DNA from: Isoetes taiwanensis
Lineage: Eukaryota; Streptophyta; Lycopodiopsida; Isoetales; Isoetaceae
Reading direction: 5' to 3'
DNA: 64,000 nt
Assembly: GCA_021234155.1 (NCBI GenBank)
Contig: JAJEKV010000005.1
Span: 27,430,689-27,494,688, forward strand
The translations under genes and the position numbers were made by a program. Below are positions 45,049 to 57,815 of the stretch, in pieces. The notes below the pieces were generated by a model that was given only the letters and a program-made list of their open reading frames with translations, ran no database searches and was not told where the DNA came from. Position 1 is the first letter of the stretch. The number at the start of each line of letters is the position of its first letter.

Positions 45049-47729
45049 ACCATGAGTCACCCATGAATCAGTTATTTCAGAATCAGGTGGACTCGGATAT
45101 GGTGTGCCTCTAAAAAAAGGCATCAATTCAAGGAACATGCCATATGCAATCGTTGCTCTCACAACTTCTCCTACATATATAATTTAGGCTCTATTTTTTG
45201 CCTGGCATGTAGCTATGGCATTAAAATATTCAATGATGTTATAATGTCATTAAACTCGAATAAGAGTCTATTCAAATTTAAATGGTTACATGTAAGTGTA
45301 AAGGCAATGATGCTTCCTGATATCCTAGCTTAGCATGTGAAAGCAATACATTGAAACGTGAAAGTAGTGTTTTACTTAAAAATAACACTATTTTTAATCG
45401 GATATTCGTACATGAATATAATTAAATTGCGACTCCATCTTAGATGCAACCTTTTTAAATGCAATTTCTTATAAGAAGGCTACATTCTACACTCTACACT
45501 TTATTTACCTCTACTTGTATAATAAAAAAATTTTAACTATTAAATTGCATACTTTTTTGGGCTTCTCATAGTTCTTCTCTATAACTCATATGCCATTTTC
45601 TAATAGTTCCATTTTAGAATTCAGCGTGAACTTCCATATTAGGCTAGGTCATGTATAAATTCGGCGGTTATTGGCGACTTCTTTGGGCTAGAGAAATTTG
45701 GAGGTAAACTCCAGCTTCAGTAGGATTTTCTTTATTCTGAAGGATCTGTTTGATCATGATCAAATTAAGATTTTCTCTTGCAAGAGGCGTTGCTTATTTT
45801 TCTTTCTTGTGCAAAGAGAATGTGTTTTTTCCTTCACAATGAAGAACAACTGGAAAGCGAAGTAATCCCTCTATGCTTTTCAAAGCAGGGTGGGCTTTTA
45901 TTGCTGCTATGGGCTATAGCTACGGGCTTCTATTTCGGAAGCAGGGCTCAGGCCTGATGGACTACAGATTTGGCCCTTGTTTTCTTTGAATTGTGGCCCC
46001 TGTTTCGGGTCTTGTAGGTCAGATCCATCCTTGTTGGACTCTATTTCAACCATTGGCGAGCTATAGAAGCCTCGATTCAGATTGTGCAATACAAAGTCAG
46101 CCTTGTGGATTGAAATGGTTGCTTGATGTGGAATCATTCTTAGATTTTTCCACACATTAATGCTGCCTGAGTTCAGGTACATGCGGAGCCGAATTGGCCA
46201 GAGAGGTACTGCAGAGGTTTCGGAGAGGTTCAAAAGCGGGCACCAGCTTCCGTTCGGATTGCAAAAACCTTGTTTTACGTTTGCAATGGTTCGTGGCCAT
46301 GTACTTGCAATTTCCATATGTATTTTTATATGTAAATAAATACATACCCAGGGGATTGCTCTAGTATATGGGGGTGTGAGGTGTACATTTATAAACCTTA
46401 GATCTGGCATATTTTTAGGAATATGCCAACATCCAATGAACCAAAGAAAACAATAAGGAATGAACAATAAGCGTGCAGAAAACTATATTGACATCACTTA
46501 TAATAGATGGACTTATTATGGTTTTCACACTGTTGTTTGTTAGTGTCTCATTTGTATAAGACTAAAAGATGCACCATGTAGTGTGAACTAGCAGTAGGGC
46601 AGGCTTGGGGAGAAGTGTGGGAAAGGAAGATAAGTGAATGATGAAGGGGAGATGCAAGCTTTAGAAGGGAACAATGAAGGTGTTGCATGTTTAAACATAC
46701 TGCATGGGTTAGCTAAGAAAGCAAAGAGACCCAAATGAGTCATATGGCTTATAAATTGTGGTGTGAGCACAATACCAATGTTACTGCATTAACTTTACCA
46801 TATAATAAACTATATCGATTGATCATTACATCGATTGCATCGTATTAGACCCAAGTTTTCTTTCAAGTGTATGATACCTAATGAGATGGAGGAAGAATAG
46901 GCTTAGATGATGCAATGTCTAAATCTAATGCTTTAGAGTGATTTAGATAGTCCTCAGATTAATTACATTTAGTTAACACGTGTATCATCGTTCTGTTGAT
47001 CCAACATCTATGTTTCATTCAAGGGCAATAATTTATTGATCCATATTATCAGGGAGAGCAAAGGTATCGAATTTGGGTTTTAGTGTAAGCGAAGTACTGA
47101 AAAAGTTTTATGTACGTTAGATTAGATGAAGCATGAATTAATTTCATAAACTTCTGCGATTTTAGTTTGGTATTTGGGAATCAGTGGTTAGGACTATGAT
47201 TTTGGTGTCGTATTGTATGAAAAAGGGTATATTTTGGCATGTTTGAGGAGCTTAATTGCATTTAGTGGTGACGTATTTTGGGTTGTTTTGGATGTTTTTT
47301 TTTTTTTGCCATTGTTAGGAGCTCGGATTTCTAGGATGTGGATAAGTCTTCACGCCGCTACCATCGGAGGCTTGCTTTGCTACAGACCCAGACAGAGTCT
47401 GCTGGTGCAAAGTTCATGGGCACGCTTTTGGTGGTTTTTTGCTTTTTTTTTGCTCCCATCTATATGTTTGGTTGGACCATTGGAAGTGGCAGACGAATTC
47501 TTCACGAAAAAAGTTATGGCCTTTGATTTGGCACAAAACAGAGAATATTCTAAAAATCAATGGTCAAAAATGAAAGATGAGATGGTCACGTATATAATAT
47601 ATTGGTTTATCTCCATGTGTTTCCATAGGGCTCTAGAATTCTTGCAAAGTTGGATTTGAACCATTATGTTGTTGACTATGCAAAAGCTGTTGTCTTTCCT
47701 CTATCATATTAAGAAGTGGAAGAAAACAA
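45049..47729. other. No recognisable gene
   Basis: The longest frame is 186 codons on the minus strand (45907-46467); it has no domain I recognise and atypical composition. A 148-codon plus-strand frame at 47213-47659 has several Phe/Leu/Trp-rich segments and no family match. Both are probably chance or transposon-derived. Confidence 0.45.
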
Positions 47730-47850
47730 TGAGAGAGAGAGAGAGAGAGAGATGTATTTTTTACGTCGTAGCACAAGCCAGCATCCTTTAGGACATACGA
47801 CGCTCCCTCTTCAAGGAGCACCACCCCCTACAAGGATACTAGGGGCCAAA
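47730..47850 (-). mobile_element. LINE-type 3' end with (CT)n tail
   Basis: On the minus strand, GGATGCTGGCTTGTGCTACG runs into ACGACGTAAAAAATACAT and a CT repeat (47730-47753). The ACGTAAAA(A)ATA end matches the ends at 19130 and 26118; the tail unit differs. Confidence 0.5.
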
Positions 47851-49194
47851 GGTGCTATTGCACTAGGAATTTAATGAGACATCCTTGCAACTACATGCAA
47901 TAGTTTCAATTCATGAGAAACAGTTGTGGAATTATCGCAGACATTTTCCATTTGTATGACCTTAGCAATGAAGCAATAGATTGGGCTGCAATAGTCAAGA
48001 ACAACAAATCTACAACAAAAAAATCCAATTCCAAAAACATCTTCAATCCTTAGTAGATAGGAGTGCAAGAATGGCATTTTGATCGAAAGCTTTCAATTTG
48101 ATAGGTTCAACTAGTTTCCGTTTATAATTGCATACAAATCATGACGTGTTCCACATGTATCAAACACAAAGACAACATATGATCAATCTTACAAGATGTG
48201 TAGATAAAGAGGTCATACTTCTTGGAAAGATGAGATTGCAAAATCCTTGTATATCTCCTTGGCGGCATGCTTAGAATATTTTGTCTTGCCAATTTGCACC
48301 AAATTAAATGACCGAAACTACTAAAGCTGAACACCAGATTAAATAGCGAGACCAACGAAAGCTGGATTTGGATGAAAGATGTATTGAAAAATAATTGGTC
48401 TAAAATAACAACACCACAGCCGAGCAATCCAATGTAGGCAATGGAAATAGAAGATCGCTTGTGAGATAGGAGGCATGCATAATGTAATTTTGGATCTCTG
48501 TGGGAATTTCTAGTTCTTTAGAGACATTACAGCCATAATAATAATACACACCTATGAGGATTTCTGCATAGTGATAGCAGCACATTGACGGAACAATCTT
48601 CCATTTTTTTTACAGTTCAACCTGCTGCAACAGATACGAGTTCCCAATTTCTCCTTTAGTAGTTTCTTCTTCCATAGTACGACAACAATTTAAAGGAAGC
48701 CCCAGATGCATTGTGTCTAGTTTTACTGTGAAGGACAAATTAGAATTATTTGGCATAACATGATGGACAATTTTATCATGTGGCAACATATTAGCTTTCA
48801 GTTTGGATATCAATAACACTTGTAGGCAGAATTCTCATAGAATGCTGACTTTGTAAGCAGGCTATCCAGGCTAGATAAATTCAAGCTCTGGTTTCAGTTA
48901 CTGACACTTCATTTGCCTTCCCTTCTAACTTATTGGTCCTAATAATTCTTGTCTAGTCAATCCTACACGTCTCTCAATGCTTATGCGAGTCTTACACAGA
49001 TCGAATCCAGGGCTATTACACAGATGATGCTTGGAAAGAATCCAAAGTAAATTCTTTCATGGAACGAAGAAAAATGTTGCCAATACAGTGAGGGCCCATC
49101 CCTATTAAACCATTAGGCCATAAAATGAAGTTTCCATTTTCCATTTATCAAAACGGGTTCCAAAACTGACCTACACCCCAGATTTCTCATTTAT
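47851..49194. other. No recognisable gene
   Basis: AT-rich sequence with short minus-strand frames up to 101 codons and no family resemblance. Confidence 0.5.
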
Positions 49195-50430
49195 GATGAC
49201 CTGGCAAGGGCAGCAGACTTCTGAATCCTCCATTTTGACAACCGAGTTTGTCTTTTAGCTAGAGATCTTGTGGGATTTTTTTGTCTTCTAGCTATGGCAT
49301 TCATAAAGATTCTAGTTTTTTTCCGTAGTTTTAACGTACAAGAAGATCCTCGCATACGTGGAACTTCCCTCAAAGCAAGTGGTTTGATGCTCACTGCAAA
49401 GAGCTTCAATGCCAGCTCAGGCTGGTTAAAAAATTCCCTCAAGTCAAGAAGGCACAGTACATTGCAGAGCATCAATCGGAAGATGTTGCCTCCTTGACCA
49501 TCACCCTAGAACATTTTGGAGGAGAGTACTATGTAAACATTATGCAACCTTTGGTAACATCCCTTTAAGCCAGTGGGTACAATACTTGATGCAGCTTTGG
49601 GATCCTTACAAGATCCATAATAATATGCCAACACAGACATGTCTAGCACTGGCTAACTGAGGCAGATGTTGCTAAAGGAGTGCAACAACTCACAAATGGC
49701 AAAGATGCAGATTTAGATGGTATGCTGGCAAAATTGTTAAATGTGGTTGGACCTTAGACTGTACTTATTTTGGCTAGTCAGCTCAATGGAACCATCCAGG
49801 AAGGCTTCCCCTCATAATGGACCATTGCCAGAGTAAGAGAGACGATCACTGCCCTGCTAACTACCAAGCAATCATGGTTAGTCTATTGTTGACAAAACAG
49901 TTGGCCAAAATTCTTGAATAACATTTTACAGCATGGGCATGGGAAACAGGCCTGAACACTCCACTGTAGATCATAATTTTATGTTGCACGCCTTGTCAGA
50001 GAACAACAAAAATAAACGACAAGATCTATATTGCTGCTTTGTGAATTTTATAAAGGCTTTCGACACAATCCCTAGGAGAAGTTGTGTGAAAGATTAACGT
50101 AGTAGAGAGTCTAATAGGAGTTGCAAAATGAAAAATGCAGCATATAGATTGTACGAAACAATCTCAGCTCGAATATTGATCAACTTGAATTGCTCAGCAT
50201 GGAGATGGAGGGGCCCAGCTTGCGCACCTTATCATCTTGCGGCTGATGTATATAGATGATGTGTATCTCCTAGGTCACATCCTAGCAAGTATACAGCAGC
50301 ATCTGGATGCACTGAGAACCTTGTGCCAGGACACTAGAATGCATGTCACTTTGGTCAAAACCAAGGTACATCTAATATTGACTTCAAGGCAGAAGCTTAT
50401 GGCTCCAAACACGTGTAAGACAAAGAAAAT
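49195..50430 (+). pseudogene. Decayed LINE reverse transcriptase region
   Basis: Read in shifting frames, the plus strand gives the order expected in a LINE ORF2. There is a linker with WFDAHCKELQCQLRL near 49380, then VQQLTNGKDADLDGMLAKLL near 49680, then CCFVNFIKAFDTIPR near 50035 (the DFxKAFD region). Last comes LMYIDDVYLLG near 50243, where the catalytic YxDD box is YIDD, followed by QQHLDALRTLC and VTLVKTKV. Several stops and frame changes separate the pieces, so it is inactive. Endonuclease and 3' end were not seen. Whether it belongs to the family of the SSR-tailed 3' ends is unknown. Confidence 0.8.
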
Positions 50431-52859
50431 AGAAAAAAAATACACAAATGGCACAAAAACTAACGTGTCGAACCAAGAGGCCTTCTTAGCGACCGAACTA
50501 TTAGGAAAATATTTTCTCAATTAAAAAATTAAATTGCCTTATATATTACAAGAAATTTATCGCGACGGCCTTGGGTGCATCGACAAAAAGGAATGTTTGC
50601 TAGGTATTGCAGCATAAATTCATTGCAACAATCAATGTAAGAGGCACTAAAATTGTTTGCCAAAAGTTGCAACATTGTATAAGCATTAAAAGACCCTAAC
50701 CAGAATCCCCTAAACCTTCTTTTGAGTCTTTTCCAGAAGACCATTAAAAGGCCACATATTGTATGGATCCATCAAGAACAAGAACATGCTCTTTCTAAAC
50801 AAGGAGCAAAATAATTTCCATGAGCACTTTCATGGCAACAATTGTCAAACAAAGATGCATAACTCAAAATGCTTAAAAGAGCTCCAGATTTTTTCTAGAT
50901 GAGTGGGTCACATAAGTAGAGGCACACCTTGAGGCAAACACCTGACTGAGTGACTATGGATTAGGCTAAATTTTTTGTTAATGTGCTTGGTTTGTTCATC
51001 TGCTCACCTAGCTCCATCTATGCACCCAATTTTCAATTTCTCAAAAGAAAGGCTTCAAAAGAGAGAAAAAAAAACATAAGCATTACACTGCATACACCCA
51101 GATAATTTGAGTGCAACCAATTAATTGAAGCTCAACACGCCTTTGTCACATTGGCTTCCATGTAGAAGACATTGAGCACTATAAATAGAAGGTGCTAACC
51201 ATGGATCATCATATGTTTTGCTAGCAATAAAACCTTCTTTCATGATGGCATTCTAACATTATGTTATGTGCTGCATTTGTGGGGAGTCCATGCAAATCTA
51301 GTCTTCACTTTTGCAAAAAAGCTTGAGACATATAACAGAACTGGAAATGGCACTAATCATAGAAGATATTGGCAATGCCTGACTGTGAAAGCCACTATAG
51401 CGCTGCATTAACCTGTGTCAAATTCTTAATCACCTGAATGTACAATCTTAAAAATACAATATTTTGGAATTGCAATATGAACATCTCATAGTTTCATCAA
51501 CCTCCAAGCAGATTTTATATACATCAAATCCTCCTATAAGAAGCATCCATATGGAAAATACATATTGTAATGCATCTAAATTGCTCTAAATGATAATCTC
51601 AGCTTCAACAATAAGATGGGTGTCCAAAAATAACAGAATGAGCTGAAGCACTTCACAATTTACTTCATGCCTCCTTCAATAGCAAATTATAAAAAATCCA
51701 TTATATCTTAGCCATACTGGGAAGATTCTTGCATGCATGCATATTTGCTTTCATTCCTTGTAAAACTTTCCTTTCATAATGTTTTTTATTTGTCAATCCG
51801 TAAATAAGGATAGTCCAGAGCCAGAAAGTGCAAACCTGCCCTCTGTGCATGGTAGTGTCCTTACCTACAATGGCATGCAATATAGGCCAACCATGCATGC
51901 TTTCTTCTTGTAACAATAACCTACTTATTCAAATCTTATGGTTGCATCCAAGGATGAAGCACCTCATTTCTGATAGAGATAGATCCTCAAATGTACTTTA
52001 ATTCAACTGGAAACTTCAAGCATGCATCACTAAAGAAAAATCCAAGTTTTTTTTAAAACGTATTAGCCTCAAAGTGCAATCTATAATTTAGAAGATAAAG
52101 AAGAGGTTTTGCCAAACATATCAATCTATGAGTTTGCAAGTTTTGGATGCTAACAAGGGATCCAAATATTTAAATGCGCAATATCATATGGAGCTCTTGA
52201 AATATTCTGGCCAATTCTGGGTTGCTCCATCCTGCTGTGGCATCTAAGTTCTGGCTGTGGCAGATTCTCTTGGCTAAGCTTAGCAACAAAAATTGGAGGA
52301 CCTACATTTTTCACTATACCAGATGCAAAAACGTCTGGTCCAGTCTAGGCACCATAGCTGCACCTAGATTCGTCTCTATCCCAGTGCTTCTTTGCTAAGC
52401 TGGGGATCTGCAAATGAAAAAGGAGAATGGAGCCCGAGATCTGCAGCTATTTACAGCATAAACCATTAATCTGTACACATCAAAGTCCTGTCCACCTTGA
52501 ATATCTGCACAATATGCTTGAAATCTACAAATATTTCCTTCTTAATTATCTCTGTCAAGATTAAACTTAAAACCGAGCAGTGCAGAGGCCATATTTATGC
52601 TCTCAACAAAGTTAAACGAGTCTCAAGGCGAAGCAGGAGGTGTGAAACGTGAACTGGATGATCTTGAAAAAGTAAAAGTAAAAGAAGATTTGTGAGAAGA
52701 ATACTCTGTTACAGAAGATTTAATTTTCTGCAAAGAGAAGTATTCTGTAATAGATCATGCAACTTCCACAAGGAGCCCAAAACAAAACTATTATATTTAA
52801 CCAATATTAAATCATCTAAAAACCATGATATATGTGGTTTTCTATGCATGATTTTCTTT
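50431..52859. other. No recognisable gene
   Basis: AT-rich sequence with only short frames; I see nothing else in it. Confidence 0.6.
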
Positions 52860-53005
52860 GATAGAATAGAATAGAATAGAATATGATTTTATCGTCCACG
52901 GAGACCAACTGGCCTATGGGACCCAAGTACAAAGAGAGAGAGCAGCAGGCGTATTACTACCAGGATTAAAAAACCCCCGCTCCAAAGGGTTTTCGGGGGG
53001 TTTTT
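52860..53005 (-). mobile_element. LINE-type 3' end with (TATTC)n tail
   Basis: The minus strand reads GGGGGTTTTTTAATCCTGG, GTAATACGCC, TGGGTCCCATAGGCCAGTTG, CTCCGTGGACGATAAAATCA, then TATTC repeats (52860-52884). It is the closest relative of the copy at 7041-7150. Confidence 0.65.
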
Positions 53006-54498
53006 GGGGATTGATAGTGGTTATGAATGTTGGTTTTGGATGTGATAGTAGTTTGTTAAAACTAGTAATGGTCTATGAGATTGTTTCATGCATACTCTAG
53101 TAGTTTGTTAGAACTAGTAATGGTTTGATAAAAGCACTCTATGACTTATGACATGGTCTAAAAGCTAGTTTTATTATGCCAATACTACTCAATGACATTA
53201 AATTGAGTTGGATTGAAAGGATTCTATTATCATTATCATGTTAGCCTTGAGAGTTCTATGACCATACATGAATGGTGTGAATAAAGCTTCAAATATCAAC
53301 AACGGCAGTAGAACTGCACTGTCCTAGTGTATATCTCGGTGTCCAGTCCATTGTTTTGGAATACATCTTGGCACCCACCTTGGTGCCTCCAGCTGTGGCA
53401 GAGCTACATAGTCCTGGTACCTAATCGTGCAGTCCAGCGGCGGCAGAGCTGCATTTGCCTTGGAATTTTTGAATTCTAGATCAAATATAGATGATGTCGA
53501 AACTTTGATGACTAGGATGGTGATGTCATTAATTTGGTGACATGGCATGATGATGTGGGTGTCTCCCGGTGGCAGTAGAGCCCTTGGACATATGTCAAAT
53601 GCTGAATGCTATTTTTTTGGTATTCTAGCGATCAAACTACACTGACGTAGTACCCATTAGTAATTCAATTACTATCACGATTAAAAAAATCTCACCCTGA
53701 AGTGTTTTCGAGGACATACCATAGTATTTAATTAGCATAATGATTTGTGGAAACGATTGGTTGAATTTATATATTTGAATGAGCAATAAGAAGTTGGTCT
53801 CAAGATGTGACATCCTAATTTGAAGGTTCAATCTTTAATTAAACGGTTTGTCATTGTCATTTATATCTACTTGTGGTATTGGTATGCCCGTGCACGAATG
53901 TATCAATGCATTCATGTTCCACATGCCAATTTGGGTTCTGGGACATAAAACAAATTTTATTCTATTGTTACAAACTAAATTACTTTTGATTCTCTTTTAA
54001 GTTCAATCCAATTTCTTCTCAAATGGCACTTCATTAAGAAAAATGATCTAACCATACTATCTATCTATTATATAAAATCAACATATATAATAACTTTGAA
54101 GTGAGTGGTTAGTCGGATGCATTAAATGGATACTAATGGTTGGTAAACGTATTAATCTGTTTATCTGTTTATCTTATGAAGACGTCAATGTTTTTCTCAC
54201 ACTAAATCATCAATAGGTGAGTCTATAGTTTTTGACACCCAACAATTCAGAGTGCAATTCTGGGCAATCTTGAACTCGAGACCTATAGTTGCTAACCTAG
54301 TGTGTTACCACCAGACTAAATGCACCTTATTAGAGATCAACTTGATTATGAGACATCAACATTGATCTCTAGGTCTTTCCAATATTTTGTACATAGGCTC
54401 AAAGTTTTAGAATTCCTTATTGTGGCAAGCGCACATAACATAAGCCCCCTCAAACTTCCAAATATTAGAAAAGTAACCCCCCTTTTTTTTGTGCGACC
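53006..54498. other. No recognisable gene
   Basis: AT-rich sequence with only short frames. Small direct repeats (AGTAGTTTGTTA) lie near 53050-53110. Confidence 0.55.
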
Positions 54499-54888
54499 AA
54501 TGCCGAAGCTGTCTTCGCGAATTGTAAATTAGAACATGATATTCCCAACAAGACCAAACACATTTAAGATGGGTTTGTAATTCATAGATTATGTTGATTT
54601 GTATTCTAAAACACTTATAGAGGAAAATAAGATTTTCCAATGACAATTGGAATCTTTAGGTTGTAGTTATTTAAACAAGTGTTTGTGAAGGACAATGCCG
54701 AAGTTGTCTTTGCGAATTGTAAATTAGAACATGATATTCCCAACAAGACCAAACACATTTAAGATGGGCTTGTAATTCATAGATTATGTTGATTTGTATT
54801 CTAAAACACTTATAGAGGAAAATAAGATTTTCCAATGACAATTGGAATCTTCAGGTTGTAGTTATTTAAACAAGTGTTTGTGAAGGAC
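54499..54888. repeat. 195-bp tandem duplication
   Basis: Copies 54499-54693 and 54694-54888 both start AATGCCGAAG and end GTTTGTGAAGGAC. They differ at only a handful of bases. No gene lies in it. Confidence 0.93.
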
Positions 54889-57747
54889 ATTTTCTTACAA
54901 AAGTGTTATTGCTATTTGCATGTTTGAGGGGTATAAGTGTAATTTGACCTTATGGCAAGCCTTGGAGGTTTAAGGGTTTGGTTGATTGATATTATAAGGT
55001 TCAAGGATTGCAAATTTATAATGGCGAAATATGTTGGGGTTGCCTGTTGGCAAACTCATTGTTTTTTTTTTTAGATTTAATCAAGGGACATGCAGTGGGG
55101 AGGGTGTGGGACATGCTATTCCAACATATTATGGCATATTCATGGAATATACTATTCAAGAAGTTTGGAATACTCTCTTAACAAGTAGGCACAATAGCAT
55201 TCTAGAGCATATGTTATGAGGAGGTTTGAGGGAATTATGCAAAATAACCCTCGAGGCCGGCATGCCAAAAGGGTTATTTTTCATGACCCCCGAGAGGAGG
55301 AGGTTGACCTCCCTTAACCACAGGCCCGAGCAGATTCCTGCTTTGTTCAACTCTGTTCCATGTTACAGGTAAGGAAGGCCTGTTTTGTTTCACAGCTTGA
55401 TCCATTTATGCTTCATCTGTACCAACAAAGACCTTTGTTTCGGCTTTATCTGTACCAACAAAGATCTCTATTTTTTGCTTGCATGATTCCTACTTCCTAA
55501 ACTATCGATTGAGAGATGGCTCAAAAACATGTTTTCTGCATCATATGGCTTCTTTGCCCGAGGGAATAAGCAACAACCGATGGAAAAGTCAGATTCTTAA
55601 GCAAAATTATGCTTGCAAAGGAATAATAGCATCAAAGGCAGCAAACCAGAGTTGAAGGCAACTGACCAGAGTTGAAGCCCTGAATAAGAGGTGCAGGTGA
55701 AGCCGAAACAAGGGTTCGAAAAAAGACAAACAAAGCCATTGGAGTTGAAGCTAAAATAGACCCATCGGAGCTGAAGCCAAAACAGGTACAGAAACACGAA
55801 CAAAGCCATCGCAGTTGAAGCCATTGGAACAGAGCAGTTGCGACAGAATCTTGAGCGATTATGAAATATTCAGGCCATTATTGTGATAATCATTGGAATA
55901 CACTTCGTAAAATGAATATTCAGGAAGTTATGCGTTAACCCTTCTGCAATCGAACGGTTTTGAACAACGGGATTGAAATAACCTGCGAGGGCCTGTGGTA
56001 TAGGAATATACCATGCACTAGACAAATAACCCTCTAAATAAGTCATTAAAGGTTTCAGTATTCTAGTATACTCCAATATATTATTGTATATTAATGCAAT
56101 ATACTGGAATATAAGCCCAGTGACCTCTACACAAGTGAACATAATGGCCTTTTGACTCCTCAACAACAATGTTGGAAAGATTTTTATTGTTTCATCAAAG
56201 ATTCTTGTGTTGTAATGGTTTAGCTGGGGTTCAATTCCATGGTTGTTAATTTTATTTTACTTTCTATGATTCATAGATATGCACTTCATTCCATATGTAT
56301 TATTTTGGGGGAACTGCCTTGTGAACCATTGTTATCTTCTCAATACATCCCTATATGCCAGGATATCTAGAATCATATAAAAAGAAAGGGAAATGAGTGA
56401 CGACCAATATAACGTATGTGGTAGGTAAATACACCTAACCAAATTATCAAGCATCATCAATGGTCAAGATTGTGATCCAGGCCTTGAAATGTTATTGGTC
56501 CACTCGCAAAAAAGCGGGAAGCGGCCTTAAAAGGGATTTCTTAATGAACTTATCTCTCTGTTTTTTCTCTGTTTTTGTTGTCGCCGCCTCCTCCACCTCC
56601 AGGTTTGATCTTTCGTTGCCGGCTCCTCCTCCAGAGCAAAAACAGATGGATTCAGCCATCCCTGCGATGCCTCGTTCAGGGATGGGCTTTCATTGTCGCC
56701 TCCAGAGATGGCCTATAGAGGTTCTATTTTTCTTCCTTGTCTTATTTCATTGAGTTCTTATGTTTCATTCTTGCAGCTCGTTTGGTTTTTTTCCATTGAA
56801 GTGAAATGGAATGAAAGAAAATAAGTTGATTAATATATCATTTTCGTGGAGTTGAGTTCTCAGTTCATTGGATCCCTTTTGTTTTTCTTGTTTTCTGAGT
56901 GAAGCTACCATGCTTTTAAGGTTTTCCTTCCTTCAATCTACACTTCTTACATTCAATCTGCTGGTTGTTAGCTTCTTTCTTGCTTCACACTGTCTGGTGA
57001 TCTGCTATCCGAAAGCCCAAGCCCTCCCTCCACAGGCTGCCCTTGCTGTCGTTGTCACCCTGGATCAATCTGTAGCTTGCAAGACACAGTCGTCTGCTTA
57101 CCGTGACAGACCGGCATCCTCAGATTAGTATGAGAGAACCCTGCTGCCGCTTCCGATTCTGATTCGCTCACTGCCAAATCGTCATAAAAAAGGTTTGTTA
57201 TCAAAAGCAATGCATTGCACTGTTTAGATTCAAATAGAATTTACTTGTTTAAATCGACTTAAATAGACTTGTTTAAAGGCTTGAATTTAAATTCTGCCTG
57301 TTCAGATTTCTTGTGGCAATCCGAGACTGCCTTAGGCGCTTTTGGTGACCTGCTGCCAGACAATTCCCTTTGCAACTTGCTATGGGTTCCCACTCAGCTT
57401 CAAGTCAGATTCAGAGAGCCCAAACGCGGCTCTGGTCCTTGAAGATCAATGACCTATGCCAATTTTGGAAAAACCGGTGCTCTCTCTGTCTCCCTTGTTT
57501 TCTTTTCTATGATCCAACTCTTTCTCTCATTGATCACTGCCTAACTCTTCCAATCTAGTATGCACAGTCTTTATTAACTTTTGGCATGTTATTTTTTGCC
57601 AATTGCATATGCATGTGATATGCTATATTCAACAGTTCTGATCGCCCTGTGCTTTATCTATATTTCAAAAGCTAAGCAGCATGCTTTATGGACTTGTTTG
57701 GGTTCGATTCCCAAAAGGCAAAGCAGAGAAACAACATTTAAAACAAA
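54889..57747. other. No recognisable gene
   Basis: Frames at 56460-56753 and 56868-57128 (plus) include a Pro/Ser stretch and a hydrophobic segment but match nothing I know. A T-arm-like GGGTTCGATTCCC lies at about 57693 without the rest of a tRNA. Confidence 0.5.
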
Positions 57748-57815
57748 CTAGTAAACGTGTGCCCGGCGTTGCCGGGCTAATGTCTGGCTTGTATTTTTAC
57801 TTGGCCTTTAATGTT
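57748..57815 (-). mobile_element. Helitron 3' terminus, copy 1
   Basis: On the minus strand, the hairpin GCCCGGC-AAC-GCCGGGC is followed by ACACGTTTA and the terminal CTAG, with T as the next host base. That is the Helitron rule: a short hairpin, about ten bases, CTRR, insertion before T. The element extends to higher coordinates; its 5' TC end was not located. Confidence 0.75.

Noticed and set aside
45907-46467. 186-codon minus-strand frame
   Set aside because: Long for chance, but no recognisable motif, domain or exon context. I cannot support a gene call.
47213-47659. 148-codon plus-strand frame with hydrophobic segments
   Set aside because: The hydrophobic parts come from T-rich tracts, and there is no family resemblance.
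57680-57720. T-arm-like GGGTTCGATTCCC suggesting a tRNA gene
   Set aside because: No A box, anticodon arm or matching acceptor stem at the right distance upstream.
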